A DNA stretch of 16,222 nucleotides from Deltaproteobacteria bacterium (GTDB lineage: Bacteria > Desulfobacterota > DSM-4660 > Desulfatiglandales > Desulfatiglandaceae). A model generated the notes under the pieces. That model saw only the letters and a program-made list of their open reading frames with translations, was not told the DNA's origin and did not search any database. The number at the start of each line of letters is the position of its first letter. Position 1 is the stretch's first letter. The position numbers and the translations under genes were made by a program. Positions 1-7,525 of the stretch are shown here, one piece after another. The DNA lies in assembly GCA_013349725.1 (NCBI GenBank), contig DUZB01000041.1, positions 1-16,222 on the forward strand. Direction: 5' to 3'.

Positions 1-60
1 CAGGACCCGGCCGCAAGGAGCACGGAACTTCTGAAAAAGGTCTTTGGGAGCGCGTCCTGA
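1..60 (+). CDS. 3' end of an unidentified gene (partial)
   Basis: Frame 1 is open from the window edge to TGA at 58-60 and encodes 19 residues ending KKVFGSAS. The rest of the gene lies upstream. The short tail does not allow a family call. It is on the same strand as all downstream genes and is followed by about 160 bases without a gene, so it is probably the end of a separate transcription unit. Confidence 0.5.
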   Translation, partial: QDPAARSTELLKKVFGSAS

Positions 61-222
61 TCACTGACTTCGTTGAGTGGTTGAGTAGTTAACCGGTTAA
101 GTCGTTATTTTTCATGGAAACATCGGCTTTTTGAATCTTGTCTGCGCTTGACTTCTCATCCCCCATGATTATTTTCGTGGAGTAACATAAACCCTTTAGC
201 CCGTCACATCATTCAAGAAGAT
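61..222 (+). other. intergenic region upstream of the J-protein, with a 12-bp palindrome
   Basis: No open frame is supported here. A GTTGAG-rich stretch leads into a perfect 12-bp palindrome, TTAACCGGTTAA, at 89-100. The remainder holds a weak promoter candidate, listed separately. No terminator-like hairpin with a T-tract was found for the gene ending at 60. Confidence 0.4.
148..175 (+). promoter_or_regulatory. weak promoter candidate for the J-protein gene
   Basis: TTGACT (148-153) is followed after 16 nt by TATTTT (170-175), a fair sigma-70-like pair. A CCCCCAT block at 160-166 recalls the -10 element of heat-shock (sigma-32) promoters. However, no CTTGAA-like box sits at the usual 13-15 nt spacing, so a heat-shock promoter is not supported. 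Confidence 0.25.
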
Positions 223-1137
223 ATGTCCGGAAAAGATTACTATAAGATTTTGGCAGTTCCAAAAACTGCTTCGGCCGAAGAGATCAAAAAAGCCTATCGG
301 AAACTGGCCTTGAAATACCACCCGGATCACAACCGCGGGAACGGCGACGCAGAGGCCAAATTCAAAGATCTCAACGAAGCCTACGCGGTATTGCGGGACC
401 CCGAAAAGAGAAAACAGTACGACCTGTTTGGAGCGGATGGCTTTCAAAAAAGATACTCTCAGGAAGACATATTCAGGGGTTTCGATCTGGGAAGTATTTT
501 CAGGGAGTTTGGTTTTGCTGGAGGCGGAGGAGGCAGAGGGCAATCGAATTTCGGGAATATGTTCGGAAGCATGGGGGGACAGGGCTATAACGGATTTCCA
601 AACCAGCACTCTGCAAAAGGTCAGAATCTTATCTACGAATTACCCATGACACTCGAAGAGCTCTGCAGCACCACCAAAAAGGAGATTGCCTATCAGCTTG
701 ACGGACAACAGGAAAAAGTAACCGTAAAGGTCCCCGCGGGCATAACCGGAGGGCAAAAACTGAGACTACGGGGGAAAGGCCGCCCCGGGCCCAATGGAGG
801 TCCACCGGGCGATCTCCTCATTCAGATCAAAGAGCTTTCCCACCCCCTGTTCAGAAGAGAAGAGGATGACCTGTACATGAGGCAGGAAATTAAATTTTCT
901 CAAGCTGTCTTAGGAACCGAAATCGAAATTCCCACGATACATCAGAAGGTTTTAAAACTCAAAATTCCACCTGGAACACAAGATAATGCCAAGTTCCGAC
1001 TCAAGGGATTCGGGATGCCGTCTTCCAAAGCAGACGGAAAGGGGAATGCCTTTGTTGAAATCGGCATTCATGTCCCGAAAGAGTTAAATGAAGAGCAGAA
1101 ATCAGTTTTGGAAACACTGACCAACGTGGGGCTGTAG
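223..1137 (+). CDS. cbpA: class II J-domain co-chaperone (CbpA/DnaJ-like, no zinc finger)
   Basis: This is a 304-residue Hsp40 family protein. J-proteins bind DnaK through the J-domain, stimulate its ATPase and deliver unfolded clients in the cytoplasm. The N-terminal J-domain (residues ~4-70) has the invariant HPD at 33-35. A Gly/Phe-rich linker follows (~90-130, with a GGGGGRG run), then the two beta-barrel client-binding domains (~135-300, [16 protein letters not shown] and [14 protein letters not shown]). The CxxCxGxG zinc repeats of DnaJ are absent, so this is the CbpA/DnaJ2 type; the length fits CbpA (about 300 residues). The ATG at 223 opens directly on the J-domain, with a weak AAGAAG upstream as the only ribosome site. 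It lies 16 nt before the next gene and is probably co-transcribed with it. The nucleoid-binding role of E. coli CbpA is not inferred. Confidence 0.92.
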   Translation: MSGKDYYKILAVPKTASAEEIKKAYRKLALKYHPDHNRGNGDAEAKFKDLNEAYAVLRDPEKRKQYDLFGADGFQKRYSQEDIFRGFDLGSIFREFGFAGGGGGRGQSNFGNMFGSMGGQGYNGFPNQHSAKGQNLIYELPMTLEELCSTTKKEIAYQLDGQQEKVTVKVPAGITGGQKLRLRGKGRPGPNGGPPGDLLIQIKELSHPLFRREEDDLYMRQEIKFSQAVLGTEIEIPTIHQKVLKLKIPPGTQDNAKFRLKGFGMPSSKADGKGNAFVEIGIHVPKELNEEQKSVLETLTNVGL

Positions 1138-1153
1138 ACTTCTGTTAAATAAA

Positions 1154-2125
1154 ATGAAAGCTATCTGCGTTTTTTCAGGGGGGCTCGACAGTATGCTCGC
1201 CGCAAGCCTCATCAGGGCTCAGGACATCGATGTCCTGGCCCTTTTTTTTGAGACCCCTTTTTTCACCTCCGCAAAAGCGAGGGAATCATCCCGTATATTG
1301 GACATCCCATTCAGGGTAGCGGATATTACAGAACGCCACCTCCCGATTGTCAGAAATCCAAAACACGGACACGGATCGGCGATGAATCCCTGCATTGACT
1401 GCCACGCCCTCATGTTCCGCATCGCCGGCGAAATGATGGAGGATGAGGGCGCCGATTTCATCATAACGGGAGAAGTTCTGGGGCAGAGGCCCATGTCCCA
1501 GAACAGACGCTCCCTTACCCTGGTGGAATCGGAGAGTGGAATGACGAGGCTCATTCTGAGACCACTCTCGGCAAAGCTTTTAGAGGTAACGGCGCCTGAA
1601 GAAAAAGGATGGGTGAACAGAGACCTTTTGATGGATATCCAGGGGCGTTCGAGAAAACCGCAAATGGCTTTGGCCAGGCAACTCAACCTGACCGCTTATC
1701 CGTCACCCGCAGGGGGTTGCCTCCTTACGGAAAAGGAATTTTCTAAAAAATTAAAGGACTTATTTGCCTTCGAGAGAAACGTGGGCCCCACCCATCTTGA
1801 ACTATTGAAAGTGGGCAGGCATTTCAGAATTGCCCCAGAGATGAAAGTGATCGTCGGAAGAAACAAGAAAGAGAACAAAATCATCAGAAACCTGGCGGAC
1901 AGAGAGGACTTCCTGATTTTCTCCATATCTGTCCCCGGACCAACCATACTCGTATCTGGTGAACCTTCCCGGGATCAGATAGAGCTGGCATGTCTTATTG
2001 CAGCCGCATACAGTGATGCCAATGACAGTGATTCGTGCGACCTGAGGATCATAGGAAAAAACCAGGAAAAGGTTGCAACCGTTCCCGTACCGGACAAGGG
2101 GCAATTCAGGCAGTACATGATCTGA
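1154..2125 (+). CDS. PP-loop ATPase, tRNA-thiolation-like (ThiI/MnmA-related) protein with C-terminal extra domain
   Basis: This 323-residue protein starts with a pyrophosphatase-loop signature, SGGLDS, at residues 8-13, as in adenylating tRNA-thiolation enzymes of the MnmA/ThiI/TtuA groups. Cysteines sit in a C80-x2-C83 pair and at C189 (SPAGGC). That triad is the arrangement that holds a [4Fe-4S] cluster in TtuA/TtcA-type sulfurtransferases. Other motifs are GEVLGQRPMSQ (106-116) and RPLSAKLLEVT (136-146). From about residue 210 there is a separate C-terminal domain (LLKVGRHFRI, MKVIVGRNKKEN) resembling the NFACT-R/DUF814 fold often attached to such PP-loops. The likely role is sulfur insertion into a tRNA base, but the target base is unknown. 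Methyltransferase labels sometimes attached to this group are not supported by any SAM motif. The ATG lies 16 nt after the J-protein stop with little Shine-Dalgarno signal. Confidence 0.75.
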   Translation: MKAICVFSGGLDSMLAASLIRAQDIDVLALFFETPFFTSAKARESSRILDIPFRVADITERHLPIVRNPKHGHGSAMNPCIDCHALMFRIAGEMMEDEGADFIITGEVLGQRPMSQNRRSLTLVESESGMTRLILRPLSAKLLEVTAPEEKGWVNRDLLMDIQGRSRKPQMALARQLNLTAYPSPAGGCLLTEKEFSKKLKDLFAFERNVGPTHLELLKVGRHFRIAPEMKVIVGRNKKENKIIRNLADREDFLIFSISVPGPTILVSGEPSRDQIELACLIAAAYSDANDSDSCDLRIIGKNQEKVATVPVPDKGQFRQYMI

Positions 2126-2165
2126 AGACAGCCTGCCCTCTGAACTTGGCCGAGAGACACGTGGG

Positions 2166-3862
2166 ATGAATAAACAAAAACTGTTTTCATGCTGTGCGAT
2201 CCTGGCATGCACCTGGATTATCGTGACCTGGGATACGCCACTCAAAACACTCTGGCCTGTGATTGTAGCCCTGTTTTTTGTGGTGGTGACCCGCAAGGCC
2301 ATCTGGGGCTTATTAGCCGGGGCGCTGGCAGGGTCCCTTATACTCTCGGGCGGCAATCCGTGGCAGGCCTTCGTACATCTCTTCACATTGCACCTGGAAC
2401 CCAGCCTGAAAAGCTCCTGGAAAATGGGGGCCATCCTCTTCACACTCATCCTTGGCGGCTTTGCCGCCATCCTCGACGGCGGAGGCGGTTTCCAGACCAT
2501 TCTTCGATTCTTCCTTCGCAAAGGAGGCGATGCCTCCAAACGCTTCCAGGCGGCCGCGGCAGGTCTGGGGATCCTTTGTTTTTTTGACGGGCTGGCCAAC
2601 AGTATGATGGTCGGTCGGGTCTGCAAAGAGATGGCGCCAAAATGCGGAGTGTCCCGCGTTAAACTGGCCTATATTGTAGATTCCACTTCCTCGGCTGTAG
2701 CCTGTCTGGCTTTCGTATCCACCTGGGTAGCCTATCAGTTGAGCATGATCCGGGAAGGATATGAACTTGCCGGTCGACAGATCAACCCGTATATCGTATT
2801 TCTCAAATCGATCCCTTTTAATTTTTACTGCTGGTTTACTCTGGCTCTGCTTTTCGTATCTATTTTTCGGAAATTCAATCCCGGTTCCATGAAAACCTTC
2901 GAGGATTCAAATTCGGCCCCGGAAGCGACATTCATCCAATCGATCGAGGACGATCAAGAAACAAGAGTGGGTTTGCACACGGTAATCATCCCTGTTTTCA
3001 TCCTCATTATTTCCTTCCTTTTAGGGTTTTATTTCCTTGGCTGTTCAGAATCTCTCTGGCCCGTCACGCTCCGGAAGATCGCCGCCGCTTTCGGCTCGGA
3101 TGCCGGCCCACTCGTTCTGACTCTTTCCGGCCTTTTTGCATCCGTTATAGCCATAAGTGTGTATCCCTCCCGCGGCCCAAACCGTATCCTTGAAGGACTC
3201 ATTTCCTTCAAACGCGGAGTTCAATCGCTCATCGGTCCGGTGTTCATCCTGCTGTCGGCATGGATGATAGGGAGCGTCCTCAGCGCACTGGAAACGGCCC
3301 AATTTCTTTCTTCCCTGATAACCGGAACAAACGCCTCGGTGCTTATCCCATCTCTGATTTTCATCACCGGCTCCCTTATTTCATTTTCCACCGGCACGGA
3401 ACAAACGCCTCGGTGCTTATCCCATCTCTGATTTTCATCACCGGCTCCCTTATTTCATTTTCCACCGGCACCTCCTGGGGAACCATGGGGATTCTCTTTC
3501 CCCTTGCGATTCCTATAGCCGCCGCGGCCTGCCAGACCATGGCGCCCCATTTGCAGGAATCGTACCTGCTGATTGCAGTGGCGGCCGTTTTCAGCGGCGC
3601 CGTATTTGGCGACCACTGCTCGCCTTTCAGCGACACCACCATCGTTTCTTCCATATCGTGCGGAGTAGAACCCCACGATCACATACGGACCCAGATACCT
3701 TTCGCGCTGATCACCGCCGCTGTCGCAATTATTTTCGGATTTCTCCCTGCAGGGTTGGGGATATCCCCATTTTTTCTCCTCTTTTCAGGAACTGTATTTT
3801 TGATCTTCCTTCCCTCCGTGCTGAACAGATTCAAGAAAAACAAAGTCAAAAGTAACGGTTGA
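2166..3862 (+). pseudogene. nhaC: NhaC-family Na+/H+ antiporter, frame-disrupted by a 74-bp tandem duplication
   Basis: This is an inner-membrane sodium/proton antiporter-like protein with many hydrophobic segments. The first frame runs 2166-3431 (421 residues) and ends prematurely after ISFSTGTEQTPRC. The correct continuation, TGTSWGTMGILFPLAIPIA and then GAVFGDHCSPFSDTTIVSS, lies in another frame and ends at 3862. The last two stretches are hallmark motifs of the NhaC/Na_H_antiporter family. The cause is visible: 74 bases at 3324-3397 are repeated exactly at 3398-3471, and 74 is not a multiple of three. Deleting either copy leaves 1623 bases, an intact 540-residue antiporter, which is normal for the family. 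As written the gene is off, with the truncated product lacking the last third. It may be a recent, revertible mutation or an assembly error; nothing else in the gene looks decayed. The start has a poor ribosome site. Confidence 0.88.
3324..3471 (+). repeat. perfect 74-bp tandem duplication inside nhaC
   Basis: Copy 1 is 3324-3397 and copy 2 is 3398-3471. The copies are identical and directly abutting, each beginning GGAACAAACGCC and ending CCACCGGCAC. The similar octamers ACCGGAAC (3321-3328) and ACCGGCAC (3390-3397) lie near the two ends of the duplicated segment and could have promoted strand slippage. The unit length changes the reading frame of the antiporter gene. Confidence 0.97.
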
Positions 3863-3895
3863 TAGCATCCAGCCATCGAGTCCTTTGTGAAATTG

Positions 3896-4077
3896 GGGCT
3901 TGGTTCTAACTTCGCCAACTTGATCCAATTAGTCGAGAGTACGTTCGGAAGGTCATAATCGTAATCGTAATCATAATCTTACTCTTTTACTGCCTATTTT
4001 AGAGCTGCCCGATTAAGATTACGATTAAGATTATGAATAAGAAAATAAATCTAATGGCCCGCGTTAGAACCAAGCCC
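3896..4077. mobile_element. 182-bp non-coding MITE-like element with terminal inverted repeats and 8-bp target duplication
   Basis: The left end GGGCTTGGTTCTAAC (3896-3910) is a perfect 15-bp inverted copy of the right end GTTAGAACCAAGCCC (4063-4077). The element is flanked on both sides by the direct repeat TGAAATTG (3888-3895 and 4078-4085), as expected for an 8-bp target-site duplication. No open frame for a transposase fits inside, so it would need a transposase supplied in trans. An internal long inverted repeat is listed separately. Families making 8-bp duplications include IS6, IS66, ISL3 and IS1595, but the ends seen here do not let me choose among them. Confidence 0.8.
3954..4035. 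repeat. internal inverted repeat of the MITE-like element (ATAATCGTAATC-type arms)
   Basis: Arms of 25 nt at 3954-3978 and 4011-4035 are inverted copies with two mismatches, separated by a 32-nt loop. Each arm is itself made of short GTAATC/ATAATC units. It would form a long A/T-rich hairpin in single-stranded DNA or RNA. It is centred inside the 15-bp terminal repeats, so it is part of the element's architecture. Confidence 0.75.
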
Positions 4078-4155
4078 TGAAATTGTGAATCCATACCCGT
4101 ATCATCAAATCTTGGCCAGGATTGAAAATTTCTGCGCAGGCCCCTCTTTTTCTTC

Positions 4156-4184
4156 TTGACACCATCCTCTACCACGATTATTTT
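4156..4184 (+). promoter_or_regulatory. sigma-70-type promoter candidate for the metal/redox envelope cluster
   Basis: A perfect -35 box TTGACA (4156-4161) is followed after the optimal 17 nt by TATTTT (4179-4184). The expected transcript start near 4191 would leave a leader of roughly 120 nt before the ATG at 4310. It lies just outside the MITE, so the insertion did not remove it. Confidence 0.5.
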
Positions 4185-4200
4185 ATACCAAAATAGTATA
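4184..4200 (+). promoter_or_regulatory. operator-like inverted repeat at the promoter
   Basis: TATAC (4184-4188) and GTATA (4196-4200) are perfect inverted half-sites separated by 7 nt. They begin at the last base of the -10 box and cover the expected transcription start. A protein bound there would block RNA polymerase, so a repressor site is a reasonable inference. The regulator is unknown and the arms are short. Confidence 0.35.
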
Positions 4201-4309
4201 GAATACTGAATTATCCGGAATAGTCCCTTTTTAGACTGAGATTCACAGCCAAGAGTATTATTACATTCCGGTCATCGATTCATTTTTATTAATAGAGAGC
4301 AAACCATTC

Positions 4310-4798
4310 ATGAAATGCAAGAAACACCCTTTTCGCATCCTCACTTGGATCCTTTCCCTCCTGTTGGCCACCTCCGGCCTTGCGCAGGGTCTGGACGTAT
4401 GCAAAGGAGAATGTTGTGAAAAGGCTCGAAAAGCAGAGAAAAAAGATGTCCTGCAGCAAAAACCGTTCCATGAAGGGACCTTTGATCTTAAACTGCCTCT
4501 GTGTAATCTTCACAGCGAGATTATCGAAAAGTTAGGCCTTTCTGTTCCGGAAGAAAAACCCGACGATGCTCCGCCGGTCTGTTGCCACCTGAAAAAGGCG
4601 GAACAGAATGTACAGGGCTTAACCAGCCCAACCAGCTCATCAAGCCATGACCGTTTTACCGTTATAGGAATTCATTCTTTCCTGTCGGACTTCGATCTCA
4701 TTAACAGCCCCCATAATCAGGCCCTTGCAGGCTGCACAATCCACCCGAGAGCCGCACCTGTCCCCCTCTATTTGAAGAACGCCTCTTTCCTCTGTTAA
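4310..4798 (+). CDS. secreted cysteine-rich protein of unknown family
   Basis: This is a 162-residue protein with a clear N-terminal signal: KCKKHPFR, then a hydrophobic stretch (10-25) and likely cleavage near residue 25. The mature part has eight cysteines, several paired or clustered: C31, C35-C36 (CKGECC), C65, C91-C92 (CCH), C142 and the final residue C162. His residues (H68, H93, H113, H122, H135, H145) are also spread through it. Such a pattern suits periplasmic metal binding or disulfide/thiol chemistry, but I do not recognise the family. Context supports a link to the DUF2318/ABC genes downstream, which begin 224 nt later. The ATG at 4310 follows a GAGAG ribosome-site candidate about 9 nt upstream. 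Function is inferred from composition and neighbours only. Confidence 0.75.
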   Translation: MKCKKHPFRILTWILSLLLATSGLAQGLDVCKGECCEKARKAEKKDVLQQKPFHEGTFDLKLPLCNLHSEIIEKLGLSVPEEKPDDAPPVCCHLKKAEQNVQGLTSPTSSSSHDRFTVIGIHSFLSDFDLINSPHNQALAGCTIHPRAAPVPLYLKNASFLC

Positions 4799-5022
4799 TC
4801 CAACCGGCCGGTTTTCTGCAATCGATCTTTCTTTTTTGCGAAAATCCGGCGCACGCACCCGTTTATTCTCACTCACTGACTTAAACAGGCATCCTGCTTC
4901 GCTGGTCGAACCCTGGAGACGGAAACTGCTCCGGCAGTATCACCTGTCTGCGTAAGGGTATTCGGCCTCAACAGGAAGTCTCTACCTACAAATTGTATTC
5001 AAGAAGATAAATGGAGGACATG
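4799..5022 (+). other. 224-bp leader/intergenic region before the DUF2318 gene
   Basis: A 12-bp palindrome AACCGGCCGGTT followed by TT lies at 4802-4813, too compact to be a good terminator. Farther on, 4911-4955 contains short self-complementary pieces (GGAG/CTCC and GCAG/CTGC) that could fold into a structured leader. I could not match it to a known riboswitch consensus. No gene was seen. Confidence 0.4.
5013..5017 (+). promoter_or_regulatory. ribosome binding site that decides the DUF2318 start
   Basis: GGAGG at 5013-5017 lies inside what would be the first codons if translation began at ATG 5011. It is 5 nt before ATG 5023 and only 2 nt before ATG 5020, all in the same frame. The start at 5023 is therefore preferred, shortening the protein by four residues. 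Confidence 0.7.
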
Positions 5023-5580
5023 ATGTCAAAGAAAAAAACAGCATCGATCGAGGAAAAAAGTTCAGAAAAAAAGGCTGCCGTCCTGGGGGATAGAAACAGT
5101 AAAAAAGGAGTTGCAACTTATGCGGCTATCGGCGTTACAGCGTTACTGATTCTTGTGGTCGCGGTCTTTTTTTTCAAAAAGGATGGACAGAGTTCAGAAA
5201 AACTTACCGCAGCAACGGAAGTAACCTTTCCCGTTGCCACGTTTGAGGATGGAAAAGCAAAACATTTCGAATTAGCGGCCGGAGACGGAATCGTGGTCAA
5301 ATACTTTGTACTGAAAAGCTCCGATGGCATAATCAGAGCCGCTTTTGATGCCTGTGATGTATGCTGGCCCAGCGGCAAGGGCTACTATCAGGATCAGGAT
5401 GTCATGGTCTGCCGAAACTGCGGAAGACGCTTTGCCTCTGTAAAGATCAACGAGGTGAAGGGCGGCTGCAACCCGGCGCCCCTGAACCGGACTATCACAG
5501 GAGACAAGCTCACGATTCAGACGTCGGATATTCTTGCAGGCAAACAATATTTTGATTTTTCAAAGGGGGGCAAGTCATGA
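5023..5580 (+). CDS. DUF2318 membrane-anchored Cys-rich (Fe-S-like) protein
   Basis: This 185-residue protein has a charged cytoplasmic N-terminus, one transmembrane helix (~33-51) and a periplasmic DUF2318 domain. The domain holds CDVCWPSGKGYY (C111, C114), VCRNCGRRF (C130, C133) and GGCNPAPL (C149). These five cysteines and the surrounding sequence are characteristic of DUF2318, a family annotated as Fe-S-containing membrane protein. In the Campylobacter jejuni p19-FTR1 iron cluster a DUF2318 protein is encoded beside FtsX-type permeases and an ATPase, and the same order is seen here. A role in periplasmic electron or metal handling is therefore likely, but its substrate is unproven. The stop overlaps the next gene's start by 4 nt (ATGA at 5577-5580), indicating translational coupling with the permease. 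Confidence 0.87.
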   Translation: MSKKKTASIEEKSSEKKAAVLGDRNSKKGVATYAAIGVTALLILVVAVFFFKKDGQSSEKLTAATEVTFPVATFEDGKAKHFELAAGDGIVVKYFVLKSSDGIIRAAFDACDVCWPSGKGYYQDQDVMVCRNCGRRFASVKINEVKGGCNPAPLNRTITGDKLTIQTSDILAGKQYFDFSKGGKS

Positions 5581-6734
5581 AATTGTCCGATATCTCGCTG
5601 GGGAACCTGAAACGGCGAAAGGCCAAAGCCACCTTCGTTTTAATCGGCCTCCTGGTCGGAGTCACTGCCGTGGTTGCATTCATCAGCCTGGTGGATGCCC
5701 TGACCAGGGACATCAACCACAAACTGGAAAAGTACGGCGCCAATATCATGATCCTCCCTAAAACGGAAAATCTTTCCCTTACCTACGGGGGCATGACCAT
5801 CGGGGGGATCTCTTTCGAAATGCGCGAAATTCTCCAGAAAGACCTTCAGAAAATCAAAGGGATTAAAAATTCCGCCAATGTTGCGGCGGTCGGCCCCATG
5901 GTTCTGGGCTCACTGAAAGTAGGCGATAATAATGTCCTGCTGGCCGGGGTGGATTTTGAGGTTGCGCCTATTCTGAGACCCTGGTGGAAAATCAAAGGCA
6001 AGGCCCCCGGAAAAGAGGGAATCCTCATGGGATCCGAAGCAAGCCAGATTCTTGGGCTCAAGGAAGGTGACACCCTCGATGCCAACGGTACTCCCCTGAA
6101 AGTTACCGGGATTATCAATCCTACGGGATCGCAGGACGACCAGATCATTTTTGCACAACTCGAGACAGCCCAGAAAATCCTGGGCAAAGAAGGCCGCATT
6201 TCCATGGCGGAGGTCGCGGCTCTCTGTGCCGGATGCCCCATAGATGACATGGTGATGCAGATCTCCCAGATCCTTCCCGATTCCAAGGTCATGGCCATAA
6301 GGTCGGTAGTGGAAGGACGTATGGCAACCCTTGGGCACTTCAATAAATTCGCCTATGGGCTTTCTCTGCTGGTCATGCTTGTAGGTGGTCTCGTGGTCCT
6401 TGTAACGATGATGGGGAGCGTTCGGGAAAGGACATCGGAATTCGGTGTTTTCATGGCTATCGGTTTCAAGAAGAGCCACGTGATGCGAATCGTCCTGTTC
6501 GAAGCGGCAGTCATCTCCGCCATAGCGGGCGTTCTGGGGTATCTCATGGGGCTGGGCGCAACAAGTCTCACCATCCCTTTTTTCACGGAAAGTGTGGATG
6601 TGCATCTGGTATTCGATCCCGCCCTGGCAGCGAGCGTTCTTGGTGGAGCGATCCTTTTAGGGCTCCTCTCAAGCGTATATCCGGCCATTATGGCGGGTAA
6701 TTTAGATCCCAACGAAGCCCTCAGAAGCCTTTAG
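5577..6734 (+). CDS. ABC transporter permease, FtsX/MacB type
   Basis: This 385-residue inner-membrane protein has the FtsX/MacB plan: one N-terminal transmembrane helix (~20-42), a large periplasmic domain (~45-255), then three C-terminal helices (~258-280, ~305-330, ~348-373). The cytoplasmic coupling motif RERTSEFGVFMAIGF (283-297) is typical of the family. The C-terminus NLDPNEALRSL matches the usual 'P.EALR' end. A CAGC pair (C217, C220) in the periplasmic domain is unusual for MacB/LolC and suggests thiol or metal contact with the DUF2318 partner. Such transporters often do mechanical work or export rather than import. The gene overlaps the DUF2318 gene by 4 nt and its stop TAG sits inside the ATPase gene's ribosome site (AGGAGGT, 6733-6739), so the three form one tightly coupled operon. 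Confidence 0.9.
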   Translation: MKLSDISLGNLKRRKAKATFVLIGLLVGVTAVVAFISLVDALTRDINHKLEKYGANIMILPKTENLSLTYGGMTIGGISFEMREILQKDLQKIKGIKNSANVAAVGPMVLGSLKVGDNNVLLAGVDFEVAPILRPWWKIKGKAPGKEGILMGSEASQILGLKEGDTLDANGTPLKVTGIINPTGSQDDQIIFAQLETAQKILGKEGRISMAEVAALCAGCPIDDMVMQISQILPDSKVMAIRSVVEGRMATLGHFNKFAYGLSLLVMLVGGLVVLVTMMGSVRERTSEFGVFMAIGFKKSHVMRIVLFEAAVISAIAGVLGYLMGLGATSLTIPFFTESVDVHLVFDPALAASVLGGAILLGLLSSVYPAIMAGNLDPNEALRSL

Positions 6735-6746
6735 GAGGTACGAAAT

Positions 6747-7502
6747 ATGGCTTATATGCAGGTTGATAATCTTGTAAAGCAGTATGGAAAAGGAGAAGCC
6801 GCCTTCATGGCTGTGAAGGGGATGAGTTTTGACATAGAACAGGGAGAGTTTGTAGCCATTGTGGGGGAGTCGGGATCAGGAAAGTCGACCCTGCTGTCCA
6901 TGATGGGCGCCTTGAACACGCCCACAAAGGGAAAGTATTTCGTGGATGGAATAGACGTCTACTCCCTTACCCTCGACCAGCGCGCCGGGTTCCGAAAAGA
7001 ATTCCTGGGATTCATCTTCCAGAGTTTTCATCTGATCCCCTATCTAACCGTTGTGGAGAATGCGATGCTCCCTCTGGCCATATCAAAAATGAAGTCCAGG
7101 GAGCAGCTGGAGATGGCAACCGAAGCCCTGAATAATGTGGGGCTTTCAAGCAAAGCGAACCGGTTGCCTAATGAAATCTCAGGCGGCGAACAGGAACGCG
7201 TGGCCATCGCGAGGGCAATCGTGAACAACCCTACCGTTCTCCTGGCCGATGAACCAACCGGGAATCTCGACACCAAGACCAGCCGGGAGATCATTGATCT
7301 CTTTCAAAAGCTGAATCATACAGGAATCACCATCGTCATGGTCACCCACAATCCGGAATGCGCCAAAGAAGCCAACAGGGTCTTGTGCGTTTCCGACGGG
7401 TTGATCATGGAACAGGATTGCCGGATCAACACGGTGGATTTTCCCTACGTGGCGCCGATGGTTGCTAATCACGGGTTAACATTGAATTTTGCGGTACAAT
7501 AG
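6747..7502 (+). CDS. ABC transporter ATPase, LolD/MacB-type
   Basis: This 251-residue nucleotide-binding subunit would power the FtsX-type permease encoded 12 nt upstream. Motifs in order are Walker A GESGSGKST (40-48), Q-loop FQS (91-93), ABC signature ISGGEQERVAIARA (144-157), Walker B TVLLADEPTGNLD (163-175) with catalytic E169, and the H-loop H201 in VMVTHN. The 'LLADEPTGNLD' wording is typical of the LolD/FtsE/MacB-ATPase group. The signature's ISGGE differs slightly from LSGGQ but keeps the key SGG. About 25 extra residues follow the core (DFPYVAPMVANHGL), with no recognised domain. A strong AGGAGGT ribosome site lies 7 nt before the ATG. The substrate cannot be read from this subunit. 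Confidence 0.93.
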   Translation: MAYMQVDNLVKQYGKGEAAFMAVKGMSFDIEQGEFVAIVGESGSGKSTLLSMMGALNTPTKGKYFVDGIDVYSLTLDQRAGFRKEFLGFIFQSFHLIPYLTVVENAMLPLAISKMKSREQLEMATEALNNVGLSSKANRLPNEISGGEQERVAIARAIVNNPTVLLADEPTGNLDTKTSREIIDLFQKLNHTGITIVMVTHNPECAKEANRVLCVSDGLIMEQDCRINTVDFPYVAPMVANHGLTLNFAVQ

Positions 7503-7525
7503 TTTTTACAAATAAGGAGATAAAC

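Larger units (their letters stand above)
3863..4309 (+). other. 447-bp intergenic region between nhaC and the Cys-rich secreted protein gene
   Basis: There is no credible gene. The first half is occupied by the MITE-like element (3888-4085 with its target duplication). The second half holds the promoter and operator candidates of the downstream cluster (4156-4200). The remainder shows nothing recognisable. Confidence 0.7.

Noticed and set aside
223..1137. heat-shock (sigma-32) control of the J-protein gene
   Set aside because: CCCCCAT is present at 160-166, but no CTTGAA-like box lies at the proper distance.
1802..2626. 274-residue open frame on the minus strand
   Set aside because: It runs antisense through the end of the PP-loop gene and the start of nhaC, both of which have recognisable protein motifs. 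Its own translation has no domain and is rich in Arg/Pro/Ser as expected for a shadow frame.
3884..3895. TTTGTGAAATTG shared with 9011-9022
   Set aside because: A 12-base match is expected several times by chance in a 16-kb window, and the surrounding bases do not match. The meaningful repeat at 3888-3895 is the one flanking the MITE.
4911..4955. possible riboswitch before the DUF2318 gene
   Set aside because: Short complementary pieces exist, but I could not match any known metal, cobalamin or other riboswitch consensus, so only a structured-leader remark was kept.
5910..6605. 231-residue open frame on the minus strand
   Set aside because: Entirely antisense to the FtsX-type permease gene; the peptide is His-rich low-quality sequence without motifs.
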